A program made the position numbers and the translations under genes. A stretch of 64,000 nt of DNA from the NCBI GenBank assembly GCA_038373865.1, contig JAXGGA010006516.1, forward strand, positions 1 through 64,000, in the 5' to 3' direction. Shown one piece after another: positions 12,530-23,504 of the stretch. Source of the DNA: Uloborus plumipes (taxonomy: Eukaryota > Arthropoda > Arachnida > Araneae > Uloboridae). The notes beneath the pieces were generated by a model, which was not told the origin of the DNA, ran no database searches, and worked only from the letters and a program-made list of their open reading frames with translations. Numbering within the stretch: position 1 is the stretch's first letter; each line of letters starts with the position of its first letter.

Positions 12530-13160
12530 TCTGTCTGTCGGTCGGTCTGTCGGTCTGTCTGTCCCCCCCTAATAACTTTTGAACGAACATTCCGATTTGG
12601 ACAAATTTTTTTTTTGTTGGAAAGATCTCGGCGAGTACAGCTCATTCCCGTATTTGATTTTTCGATTTGAACAATTTTTGGTTCAACTTTGAACCGTTCA
12701 AACAACCTGTCCCGCGATGCTAACTTTTGAGTGAACAGTCTGATTTGAACAAACTTTTTTTTGTTCGAAAGGTCTTATCAAGGATACTTCATTCCCGTAT
12801 TTACATTTCCGATTTGAACAATTTTTTGTTCAACATTGAACCGCTCAAGCAAGCTGTCACCCCTAATAACTTTTGAGTGAACAGTCCGATTTAAATAAAC
12901 TTTTTTTTTTGTTCGAAGGATCTCAGCAAGGATACTTCATTACCGTATTTAAATTTTCAATTTGAACATTTTTTCGTTCAACATTGAACCGTTCAAGCAA
13001 CCTTTCCCCACCTAATAACTTCTGAGTGAACCATCCGAATGGAATAAACTTTTTTTTTTTTTTGTTGGAAAGATCTCGAAGAGTACAGCTCATTCCCATA
13101 TTTGATTTTTCGATTTGAACAATTTTTAGTTCAACTTTGAACCGTTCAAACAACCTGTCC
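12530..13160. repeat. Tandem units of about 150 bp inside repeat T
   Basis: Starts with a (gtctgtcggtcg) microsatellite. Then come four degenerate units marked by gaaccgttcaa/gaaccgctcaag near 12687, 12837, 12985 and 13137. The same unit recurs at 38035-38630. Confidence 0.8.
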
Positions 13161-14785
13161 CACGATGTTTTCAGAAAAAAAATTTAACATTAGCACCTAC
13201 GGGGAATTTAAGTTGAATGTTGATCCTGAACTTAAAGTCGGATTTCCTTCAAACTAACTTTGTAAGAAAATGGTTTTGATAAATAATGTTTGCAAAGTAC
13301 TTTTCTGAGTAATCTTCTGTGAGGACTCTGATTCCGACTCCGACTCCGCAAACATGGCGGAAATGCAGGCTCAGAAAAAAATGACTGACTGTGCAGACGA
13401 TTTTTTGTTTATTTATTCATTTGTTTTATTTTATTTATTTATTATTATTATTATTATTTTTGGCAGACGATTTTTTTTTGTAATAAAAATGTTTCATTCA
13501 CAAGGGTGTTTTATTCTTTTTTTGTATTTAACAACTGGCAACGGATTAAAAGTGAAATTCGAGACATTTTATCAACGGACGAGTTTTTTTTTCTTTTTTT
13601 TTTCTTTTCTTTGATAAAATGTGTTTTGATGTACTTTGTACTTTTATTTTTTTTTTTTTTTTTGAAAACAATTGAGGAATTTTTCTACGGAAGAACTGTA
13701 ACAGTTACATTCTTTAAAAGGTGCGACAAAACTTTATTTATTCATTTATTTACTTTTTATGTGTCTATTTCATCTGATGAGAGGGGTATATTTTGCTTTT
13801 AGAAATCAGCTTTAAGTGCTAAAAAGGTATGTTTGACATAATTTTTAGTCTCAGATAATTAAGAGAACAATGATCAGATGCTAGAATGCCGATGACCATG
13901 TACGGGAAAGTAGGCTGGTTTAGTTCTTGACAGAACTTCTTGTTTTATTTTACTTTACTTATTACTCTTTTATTTTATAACTATGCTCTAGATTTAGACT
14001 TTTTAATAATATAATGTAATAAAATCAAAATTTCATTTTTGGCCAGAAATCTGAAAATTACTGTGGCAGTCAACGTGTTAAAGGTTTATTTGTCTACTCT
14101 GTTATATGTCCACTCTGTTAAATAAAGTGATCAAAATATTTAAAACCCTTTCATAAATGAGTCATGTACTAGTTATTTACACTTCATTATACACAAATAG
14201 ACGGAAATTTCATTAAAAAATATGATTAGTTGATGGAATTGTCCACTCTGTCACAAGCCTTTTAGAAATAAAATGAACAAATCACTTTCAATCTGATATA
14301 TATTTTTTTAAATATAGGTAGTATAAATGCCATGATTAGCTTGCTACATTGAATTATGTAGTCAACAACCAGGGTGAGCCTAATTCTTTTCTTATGGTAG
14401 TTAATTTGAACTGTTGGATGTCCATTCTGTTACAGTCGATTTCATAATGAAAAAAAAAAAAATAGATTTTTTCTTGAAAAAGCAGACAGACTTACAGTTT
14501 TAGGCTGTTTATTCCACTTTATGCTTGTTCTGTAATTCTAACCTTTCTGTGTGATTATAAAGATATTTTTAAAGGCCTATTTGTCCACTCTGTTGAACAC
14601 AAAGTGATCAAAATATTTAAAATCCTTTCATAAATGAGTCATGTACTAATTATTTATGCTTCATTATACACAAATAAATGGAAACTCAATAAAAAATGAT
14701 TTGTCGTGGAAATTATTTAAATTGATAATCTTAAGTAAAGAGTTTCAGACATGATTTGTACCATTTTCGTCGGAATGACCCATAT

Positions 14786-14990
14786 AGAGTAGATCAATGG
14801 AAAGCCTTTGATTAGTTAAGTTACTGAGCAGTTTTGTCGAATTTATTAGAGTACATTTAGAATTAAGAAGCAGTTAAGAACAGTTGGTTTACAACTAAAA
14901 TTGATGATGAAATTGGAGAATTTGGAAACCGTTTAATTCTTAGAAATATGTTGAATGTGTGTGTGTGTGTTTTGACAGGAAGTTAGCACA
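14786..14990. other. No gene recognised; (gt)n microsatellite
   Basis: Short AT-rich spacer between two TIR elements with a gt repeat at about 14957-14971. Confidence 0.5.
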
Positions 14991-14997
14991 AGCTCTG

Positions 14998-16738
14998 GGG
15001 TCATTCCATGAAAAGTGAAACAAATTGGTCAAAAATTCATATTGAAGTTATGTTGCTATGTTATACATCATTTTAAAGCTTAAGATGTATATTTTAAGAA
15101 TCCTGCATTGGTTTTTTGGTGAGAGTTAGAATAATACTTGTTTTCTTAGTTGGAAGTACGATATTCGCGAACTTGTAAAAAATCAGAAAAAAGAACACAT
15201 TTTCAAATGCATATTTCTCATCGAAAAATAAAAACAAAAATAACTACTTGTAGCACAATTTTAACTACTAAGACGGTACTATAATAATATGCATTCATTA
15301 ATTTCTTTTGAATTGATCTAAATGGTGTAATTGAAGTTTGAAAAAAAGAAGTTTGATGTTACGTCTGTAACAAAAAAGAAGCAAAAGTTGTCATTACGTC
15401 CTAAAAAATCAAAAATAGAAAAAAAACCTTAATGGTCCTTTTGGCAAATTCTTAGAGTAATTGCCCACCATAGTTAAAAATATTGCAACTGATTTAGTTT
15501 TTAAATTAATGCTGTTACAGACGTAACATTTTGGACATAACAATGCTACGTCCGTAGCAAAAGTAAATTTCCAATTAAATAGGTAAAAAGCACAGGATGA
15601 GCAATACATGTATATAGCATAGTATGGTACGAGTACTAAAGTTTCTGGTATTCTGATTTTGAAATTTTTAATTATGTCGGCATGTAATTGAAATTTATTT
15701 GCGAAAATGCCGTTCGAATTTCGAAAACGTCGGACGAAAAAGAACACATTTTTTCATTCAAAAAAAAAAAAAAAATTATCAAAATTGACCGACTGTCACC
15801 AAGAAGGTTAAATTTTAGTTTGGTACTATTATTCTGCTGTATCATCCAACATTTTCAAATTTTTAAGTTCTCCTAAGACCAATCACTGATTCCGGGGAGG
15901 AATTTACTTTTCCCGATTTTTTTATGTAGCAGCCCCATTATGCATTTATTTTAAGAATACAAATAAATAAATTTGTGTGAAGGCCCTTCTAAACTTTTCT
16001 TGTGTCAATCTTTCTTGGAAATAATTGTCTTAAGATGCATTAATTTATTGTTACATATTGACATATCAGCATATGCTCTCAACTCCCCCAGACTTACCCA
16101 AATTTTCTAAAACTCTTACTGTATAACTTAAAATATTCAAATAATGTGTTAATTAATGCTACTGTATTGTTTTAGCACAAAAATCTTTGTTTATTCCTGC
16201 TTTAAAATACTGTTTTCTACTTTCAAATCAGAGATTTTACGTCTGTAACACCACTTTGTTTCGTCCGTAACAAGTTTATGAATTTTTTTCACAAATTCGG
16301 CAGTCAAAATCCACAATCTTTATGGCTTTAGAAAGCTTGAAGTCTCTAGAACACATATTTTAAAAAAAAGTTCAAAATTTCTGAATAATTCAGAGGAATA
16401 TTGTAAGTTGTATGACATAGTCAAGTTTTTGCTGTTTTGTGAATTACGTCTGTAACAGGCAGTTTTTAATTTCTGTATTTTTTTGTAATTAAGCAATCTG
16501 CACGCAAATTAAATGTAGCATAAACATCATCAAGTTACACTACAGGAAAAAAAAATTGAAGACTTTCATCTGCGCAAACCAGAATTATTTGCTTTCAAAG
16601 TCTGTGATTGTTACGTCTGTAACGATGGAATTGCCCTCTGTTATTTTTTCATTGAATTTTTTCGAAGGAATATATATTGAAAAATGAACTATGTAGGTGT
16701 GAACCTTTAAAGAGATCTTTAGGTGACGTTAATGTCCC
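14998..16738. mobile_element. ORF-less element with GTTACGTCTGTAAC phrases
   Basis: Left end GGGGTCATTCCATGAAAAGT. The possible right end, reversed, is GGGGACATTAACGTCACC. The phrase GTTACGTCTGTAAC or its reverse recurs near 15358, 15513, 15545 (gctacgtccgtagc), 16238, 16261, 16445 and 16610. No clear target duplication, so the right border is uncertain. The layout parallels 7634-10417 and 10695-14781. Confidence 0.55.
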
Positions 16739-16828
16739 CTATGCTCAAGCTTATTTTAAAAAACAATTGAATTCAATTAATTTATAAATTATACTTTTTT
16801 CGTGTTATAGAAACATTAGAATCTTGTA

Positions 16829-16870
16829 ACCCCTCGTTATTTCAAGCCTCGTCATATCGCACATTTACCT
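16829..16870. repeat. Short pogo/Tigger-like end fragment
   Basis: taacccctcgttatttcaag then cctcgtcatatcgcac resembles the end of the pogo-like copy at 56104 (CAGTAACCCCTCGTTATATCGC). No partner end was found. Confidence 0.4.
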
Positions 16871-17161
16871 TTCTCTCCCTCAAGCAGTACAAATATTAAA
16901 ATATTGTTTTAATTTTGGAAACCACAAAATGAGAAAATGTTTCGAACTTTGATACGTGTGAGTTATTTATTCCTTTGTATTAATTTGAAATATTAATTTA
17001 ATTATGGTACTTAACTTTTCAAGAACAGTTTTTATAAAAGATAGTTATAAATTAATAAATTTAGGCTGTGAATTTAATTTTCAAACATTAACACGTTTGT
17101 TAGAAGTTTATTATCTTGGAATATACATTAAAAAGTTCGATATTTCAGATTATCTGTATGT

Positions 17162-17642
17162 TTAACTTGAAACATTGAAGTTTAGAGTCGATGTAGCAAT
17201 ACCTTCTATGTTTTTAATCGATGCCGCACCGCTTGCTGATAAGAGACTTAGAAGAAAATCTATACCTGTGTCAGTTACTTTAACGCCATTCCAAATCCGA
17301 TTACTAGGATTAGAGTAAAAAACATTTCGCATTGATGTTCTGTTACAACTTTTAGTCGTCAATAACATCAGCAAGTTATTGAAACATTCAGGGCAAAAAG
17401 CGGTCTTGCTTGATCTGATTCTCTTTCTCTTGACCTACATGAGCAAAAGTGCTACTTTTACTTTTTTTAACGCTGCTTTCTTCTTTAGCGTGTTCTTTAT
17501 TTATATTAACGGAAATGACGTAAATGTTGTGCATCTTGAGAGTCAGTTGATTAGTCATCCCTGGTTTCGAGAACGGAAAGCGGAAACGACGCTTTTCCCG
17601 AAGATGCGTTCGAAAAACGGTGACGACATTTTGATGGACGAC
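17162..17642 (-). pseudogene. Unassigned coding-looking stretch
   Basis: On the minus strand a frame open from about 17430 to 17162 reads KTAFCPECFNNLLMLLTTKS and ends IEGIATSTLNFNVSS-stop. It follows an AG (catgtag) that could act as an acceptor. Upstream at 17623 an ATG opens MSSPFFERIFGKSVVSAF, which stops after 24 codons. Base composition is less AT-rich than around it. I do not recognise the protein. It could be a broken transposon gene or exons of an antisense gene. Confidence 0.25.
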
Positions 17643-17759
17643 TCTGTTTAACGTCGAATGAGTGTATTTTATTTGTATCGTCTGCGTTTTACCTGTTGGG
17701 TAAAAAAGTATTCTTGATAGTGATTCATGCTGAAGAAGATATCAAGATTTGTGTAGGAT

Positions 17760-18447
17760 GTTTTCTTAGGAGTTGTCGATGTAGATGTCACGCTTTGAAA
17801 GGGGCGGGAGGGGGGAGGTCTTGAAATTGTGACAGCTTGTGATAAGGGGAAGGGGGGACAAGAAATGTGACATCACGTTTTTTTTTGGATAAAAATATGT
17901 GAATGAAAAATAGCGTGGAGTAGAGAGGATAAGGTAATGTGGGACGCCTTATAAATGGGGAGGGGGGTCAGAAATCTTGAAAAAAAAAAAAAGTGTGACA
18001 TCATTTGTAAACTGCAATTTAGTCGAAAGTTGAGCCAAGAAAATATTAAAAATTCATATCGTGCTTGAACCTCGCCCCCCCCCCTCCTTCCGAAAGCAGC
18101 ACATACTGACCAAATGCACATATTGTTCTATCAATTAACACTTTAAGACTTTTTAATCGAGCTATAAAAAAATGTTTTCTCTGATTTTTAAGTTTCTTAT
18201 TGAAGATTGTACAGTTAAAAATATGTTTCAAATTGCAAAATTGTATCTTGCTTTCTAAAGTTTCGGATTCGGTTTTATGCCTCAAGAAATTCAAGATTTC
18301 AAAATTTCAAAGAAAATATTTCAATAAAAAAATGAATGAATAAAGCATTCTAATTTTTTGTTCCTGACGAAACTCCCATTCAATTCTAATAAAAATTGAA
18401 ACAGTGCTGAAAACTTTAACATTAATATTTTGCAAGCTTACCTAGTA
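17760..18447. other. G-rich degenerate repeat; no gene
   Basis: Contains three loosely repeated blocks with gggaggggggag and tgacatca (near 17800, 17850 and 17960-18005). Open frames on the minus strand here are incidental. Confidence 0.4.
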
Positions 18448-19220
18448 CAGATTACTCCCGCTAATCCGAGTCCCATAAATCTGAGCTTTGCTTAAGCCGT
18501 ATTTGCTAAAACTTATTTTCCCTCTTCTAGCCAATTTTTTTTCTTACTTGAGAAAGAGTTGAAAAAATTGCAGCGGAATTAAATAATGAATTAATAACGG
18601 AAGGTTTCTTGAGAAGAGAACACCGAAAATTAGAATGTGGAATGCCAGAGATCTAGCTCCCGATGATTACCTTAAAAAAGAGGAAAACATTGAAACTTTC
18701 TTCTTGTGGGTTTCTCAAAAGACTTAGAATGCTTAATATATATAGTATTGAACGAAGGAGAATCAGAGGGGAAACATGATTCAGTTGTTTACATTTTTTG
18801 AAATGAATGATGTTATGGGTTAGATTTTTGCACAGAAAGCAGGACAATGGGTCATTGTTTTAAGCTGTTTAAATCTCAGGCTAACCTGGAAATTCGGAAA
18901 AAATTACTATTTTAGTAGAGCAGTGGGAACTTGGAACAGTTTACCAGAAGAGGCGGTAAGGAGCAATGGAGTAGATAGCTTTAAGAGGGCCATTGATCTT
19001 CATTAGGGTCTATAATTTGGCTAGGACCAGCACAGTTGGGCCCAGAGCCTGCTGCTGGTCGTCGCATTTGTAAAAAGTACAATTTTATATTTACAAGTCT
19101 TTGTGCACTTTTCCCCCGGCTATTTTATCCCTCTAATTTTTGTGGTTCGTTTTATCCGAGTTTTCAGTAATCCGAACTAGTGTCCATCTCGATCAACTCG
19201 GATTACCGGGACTCGACTGC
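18448..19220. mobile_element. pogo/Tigger-like element remnant
   Basis: Left end cagattactcccgctaatcc then gag; right end, reversed, GCAGTCGAGTCCCGGTAATC then CGAG. These are pogo-type termini (CAGT..GTCCCGGTAATCCGAG). It carries an inserted LINE tail at about 18846-19006 and no transposase frame. Confidence 0.55.
18846..19006 (+). pseudogene. LINE ORF2 C-terminal fragment (CR1/jockey-like), frameshifted
   Basis: Two frames join across an A-run near 18898: GHCFKLFKSQANLEIRK, then NYYFSRAVGTWNSLPEEAVR followed by SNGVDSFKRAIDLH and a stop. The FSxRxVxxWNSLPEExV..SVxxFKRxLD pattern is the usual C-terminus of CR1/jockey-type reverse transcriptases. It lacks everything upstream, as expected for 5'-truncated LINE insertion. 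Confidence 0.75.
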
Positions 19221-20199
19221 ATTTCATCACATCCATTTTTGACGATCTCTTATTTCGCTTATTCGTGCCGCTTTTAAATACCTATGTTTCGCTCTGCATT
19301 GTGGTTTCATGTCAAATATTTGCCAGACATTCAGCTTTAGTCAAGCATTGCATTTTATTTGCTCTTAATTATTATTATTTTACTTATTCCTTTTGAATTT
19401 CAATCCTCATACTTCTTTTGAAATCTATTTGATAGAATGATCACAAACGGACAAGAATTTCCTACAAGATTTTTTCCCCTAAAAGCTGAGTTTAAAAGTT
19501 AGTCGCTCATCGTTGGACATGCTCATTGATTTATGGATTTATTTAACACCATAGAATACAAATTATGTATTGTTTTCCAGAAAGCTTTTAAATCTAATTC
19601 ATACTAACTATCAATAATTAAATGAGTATGCAACATTTAATAATCAAGCTATTTAATAATTAAATGAGTCAGACAATTAATTTATTGAAACTCGTGAAAG
19701 ACATCTCATCACACCCAGCTTGCAACGTTTCGCTTTTGAATATGATCGAAAAAGAAAAAGAAAAAAAAAAAATAGTGGAGTCAATAGCCGGGAACGCGCA
19801 TCTCTAATTCTGATAATCAGAATGTTTCCAAACACGAATCTTTAAGCTATTATTAACGTAAACACTTCACTCTGTAAAAGAGGGTGTTGCTATTAATAAA
19901 TTTGAAAGTTAATTGAAGTCATTTGCATAAAAAAGGAAAGCTCCTTTCAAAACTTATATAGAGGTGAATAAAAAGATTCATTTCCGTATGATGGTTGCTT
20001 ACCGAAATTGTTATGCATAGAAATTGTTTCCTACTTGTTGATGTGTCTCATACTGTGCCTCAATTAATAAAGGGTGGATCATTTGATACATTTAATTTCA
20101 AAGCTTACGCTGATTTTATTATTTTGTATTAAAACATTTTCGTACATTTTTTAAAGCACATTAATCCTTTTTTTTTTCTTTTAAGTTACCTAATGATAA
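19221..20199. other. No gene recognised
   Basis: AT-rich sequence with A-runs. Nothing coding or structured beyond short repeats. Confidence 0.5.
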
Positions 20200-20720
20200 G
20201 TTTGATGAATAAAGTATTTTATTTTGTCCACAATATGAGCGTCTTTTGTGAACATTTATTCGTATAACTTGATCTTTAGTGTAACTTTTCTGTTGATGCT
20301 GATGCATCTGAACTTTTTTTCCTCTTTGTGATTAAAGATAAGTTCAATTTACTCTAGAAACTTTTTTTTTTAATGTTTTAAAATTTTTATTTATCCCTCT
20401 TTATAGCTCATCGAAATTTGAAGTGTTTTACTTCGTCCAAAATATGAACGTCTTCGCGAAATTTTATTAAAATAACTTTTCCTCTGATGCTCATGCTTCT
20501 GAGCTTTTCTTTTTCTTTTCGATTTACAATAGAAATTTTTTTTTTATCCTCCTTCATATTTTATTTGTCTTGAAAGTATTTCACTTTGTCTAAGATATTA
20601 TCAGAATCTTCATGGGCACTTTTTTCTTAACTTTACCGTGAGCTTTGATAATGACTTTTTCTGTGATGTCATTCAACGTTTTTAAGCTGGATTTTACTTT
20701 TCGAGATTCTTAATCTTCAA
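20200..20720. repeat. Three degenerate direct repeats of about 190 bp
   Basis: Blocks near 20216, 20428 and 20578 share the order attt(t/c)acttcgtccaaaatat, gaacgtcttcgcgaaa, cttttcctctgatgctcatg and cttctgagcttttctttttc, with heavy divergence. No frame runs through them. Confidence 0.5.
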
Positions 20721-20919
20721 GATGAGATTTGCTCTTGATGTGTTTGGAAGACAAGTTACAAAATGAAAAAGAGAGAGAGAGCAAGAGCATACATATATTA
20801 GAAGAAATTACTTCCAAACTTTTTTGTCACAGAACTTTTTCTATTTATCTGATCCGCTCTCCTTAATCAATTCCAATCGCCTAATGACTCTTTTGTGGTA
20901 ATAAATAACTGTGACATCA

Positions 20920-21592
20920 GGAGCGCCCCGATGGGAGGTCACTGTGATCTCCCAATAATTTCCGTATTCGCACATTTTGCTGACGATTCGGCAATATTGC
21001 AGCATTGAGATTATTTGTTCTTTTTATTTTTTAGAATTGTTTTTTAAAAGATGCCTAATGTTTTTTCTCACTAAATGTTATGCATGTACAACATGTCGTC
21101 GTTTTGGAAAAATAACGCTGTAACTCAAAAAAGCCCATTTTTCAGGAGAGCAATTTTTAACTTTTCAGAAACTTCTATTGCGCTTGTGCTCAAAACTATT
21201 GCGACTATTTTAATGAAACTAGCATTGAAAAAAACCGCATTTTAATCTCTTTTCTAATGTAGCATGATTGACTTCAATGGCATGTTAACTAATGACGTCA
21301 TTTTAAAAAGAGTGAAGGTAGTTTGAGTTACATCAGTGTTCTCCAAAAATTGCTCCCTGGCAGATATTTTTGACACTTTTGAGTTGTAACCTTGATCATC
21401 ATAAAGAGCGATTTTTTTCTGAACAAAATGATATAAAAATGTCATTTTTCGATTTTTTTGAGTTGCATCGTTATTCTTCCAAAGCGACGATGTGTGCATG
21501 TTTGTATTTTATCATTCGGTAAAATTGGAACTTCATTCTGCAAATTGATAATTTTCCCCCTCGCAAAAATTTTAGTTCGGGGCGCCTCTGTG
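20920..21592. mobile_element. hAT-like element with GAGGCGCCCCGA ends
   Basis: Left GGAGCGCCCCGATGGGAGGT; right, reversed, CACAGAGGCGCCCCGAACTA. Flanked by 8-bp repeats TGACATCA (20912-20919, 21593-21600). The left end appears to have lost a few terminal bases. A relative lies at 46131-46415. No transposase. Confidence 0.7.
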
Positions 21593-21600
21593 TGACATCA

Positions 21601-22760
21601 TTTTATGTAAAAAATAACCTTCACATTTTTGTTGCCAGTTTAGCTAGCGAAAAAAAAATAAACGAATAGCATTAAGAAAATGTTACTTGCAAACTTTTTT
21701 GTCTGTTAAAAAAGCTTTGAACTTTCTATCAAAACATTTCTTAACACATTAATAGCAGCGTTAGTGAATATTTTCTAACTTGTGCGTTATGTAATAATAT
21801 TTCTACCAAATTTATGTTATTTGAGGTTTAAACCTCTTTAAATTTAGAATAGAATATGAACAAGAGGATAGTTAGAACTGGATTTGGTGTGATGAGCAGG
21901 ATATTTTGATACGACTAAAGCGGGGTTGCTTGGTTTAAATTAATTAGTTTTTTTTTTAACCATGTGGGTCTTTTTTTTTTAATTTAAATAGTTTTCTCCA
22001 AAAAGTTTTTAAAAATTTCAGAAAAATCAACTAATGCAACTAATCAGCAAAAACTTTGGAGATAAGTAAGATTGATAAATTTCCAAACTTTTTCTATTTT
22101 TAATGTAATGCAGGTTTGCTAAATTGTTTTTTTTTTTTTTTTTTAAATCAATGCAACTTTTTCTGTTTAGTACATTTGTGTACAAAGCTGACCAACTAAG
22201 CGACAAATGCACGAGGAAAAAGTCCAAGAAGTTTATTGTTTTTATTTGTTTTTGAATTTAATTTTTCACAACCTTTTACAATTCAATAAAGCCCAGAGAA
22301 CATATATCTACCAAAACTTACTACCAAATTTGCTTTATTACTTAAGAGTTGTTGAGATGAATCATATCATAATCATAAATGTAATCCATAATACATTTTA
22401 ATCTTAGCTTTGACAAATATTTCAATCTCCAGAGAAAAAAAAACCAAGTTTTTACTTTTAATTAGTTAATTAATCATCATGAAATTAAGTACAAATGTGA
22501 ATATTTAACATTGACAATTAATAATTAGTCTTGGTGACTTTCAGGACATAAAGCGGTTTTTAGAAATAGTGTTCAAACCAAATAAACCTGGTTTAAACCA
22601 AAAACAAATAAATAAAACACGGGTTTTTTAGGGGTTTAAAGAAAAACTCTTTTTTAACCCTGGCACTTAAGACATACATAGACTGTATTCATGTATTTTT
22701 TGGGGGAAAAGGGAAAATAAGACCCTTGTTAACTTGAGGAATAATCCTTGATGTATTGAT
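21601..22760. other. No gene recognised
   Basis: AT-rich, with T-runs at about 21945-21985 and 22125-22145. Small frames have no known product. Confidence 0.5.
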
Positions 22761-22768
22761 ATTTCTTC

Positions 22769-23496
22769 TAGGGATGCACCGATTAATCGGCAGTACCGAT
22801 TAATCGGCCACTTTGCCGATTATTAATAATCGGCAAAATCGGGCCGATTAATCGGTCGAAAAAATATTTAAAAATATTATTCTTTAAAGTATACCTTCAC
22901 TAAGAAACTGTGATAAATAATTTTGTTAACAGTAATAATAATCCTCAGAGTTGATATAAGTTTTTTAATAAATTAATTTTCCTACTTTGAATAAATATAC
23001 ACATATACGTACAATGTTGCAACATTTTTCATGTGGCAATAGTTTTCTCTTTAGCACAGTGCTTTTAGATAACCTCTAATTTTCTCAAAGAATAAAAGTT
23101 TTGGAACACATTGCTACTAATTATTAAAAAATTTAAATAAAAGTATTCCTAAATTGGCGTGCTCATCGCTGACTCTCCCCCTTTTGTTTGATTTTTTATG
23201 TCCAATTAAAATCATTAACAATGAGTTAATGTGCCATTATTGACAATAATATGAAAATTGGTTCTAAGAAATTAGATGAAATGTTGAAATTATTTTGTGA
23301 AAATTAGGAAAATGGAAAAAAAATCTTCTCTCAGAAATAAATTACTTACATTTTTAAACTCGTAATTGTATAAGAGAGAAGAAACATTGATGGTGAAATT
23401 GTCAGTATTAAAAACAATCATCCTAATCATTAATCGGCCGATTATCATCAGCCGATTAATCGATAATCGGCCAATTTGCTTCTCGGTGCATCCCTA
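22769..23496. mobile_element. hAT-like TAGGGATGCACCGA element, copy 1
   Basis: Ends TAGGGATGCACCGATTAATC ... GGTGCATCCCTA, with perfect 8-bp duplications ATTTCTTC at 22761-22768 and 23497-23504. Subterminal clusters of CGATTAATCGG (palindromic) occur at both ends: at least five near the left, three near the right. No transposase frame. Confidence 0.88.
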
Positions 23497-23504
23497 ATTT
23501 CTTC

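Larger units (their letters stand above)
12195..13945. mobile_element. Repeat T: element with AGCCTACTTTCCCGT end and hairpin 3' end
   Basis: It starts agcctactttcccgt; near 13901-13919 the inverse acgggaaagtaggct appears, followed by a short hairpin (agttcttgacagaactt). It contains a 37-bp tandem array, then about four units of roughly 150 bp with gaaccgttcaaacaacctgt and cctaataacttttgagtgaa, then a T-rich part. A 5'-shortened copy ends identically at 39388. Class unresolved. Confidence 0.6.
11933..14077. mobile_element. piggyBac-like element (TTAA duplication) with repetitive interior
   Basis: Ends CACGTTGACTGCC ... GGCAGTCAACGTG, flanked by TTAA at 11929-11932 and 14078-14081. The related uninterrupted sequence near 14575 (agatatttttaaaggccta) confirms the empty site. 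The interior holds a second repetitive element (about 12195-13945). No transposase frame remains. Confidence 0.82.
10695..14781. mobile_element. ORF-less TIR element with GTCCACTCTGTTA phrases
   Basis: Ends GGGTCATTTCGACGAAAACG ... CGTCGGAATGACCC, with 4-bp duplications ATAT at 10691-10694 and 14782-14785. The phrase (GTC)CACTCTGTTA and variants recur near 11099, 11786, 14096, 14108, 14240, 14421 and 14584. Segments are internally duplicated (the stretch around 11100-11180 resembles 14240-14310; 11770-11930 resembles 14400-14580). A piggyBac-like element (11933-14077) is inserted. No coding frame belongs to the host element. Confidence 0.82.

Noticed and set aside
12193..12590. Several overlapping frames rich in WRYF/GLGDIFF or KKYRQV
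   Set aside because: Translations of a 37-bp tandem repeat in different frames and strands.
13745..13800. Second hammerhead core (ctgatgagagggg ... agaaatc)
   Set aside because: The putative stem II relies on G-U pairs and no cleavage dinucleotide or stem I is evident.
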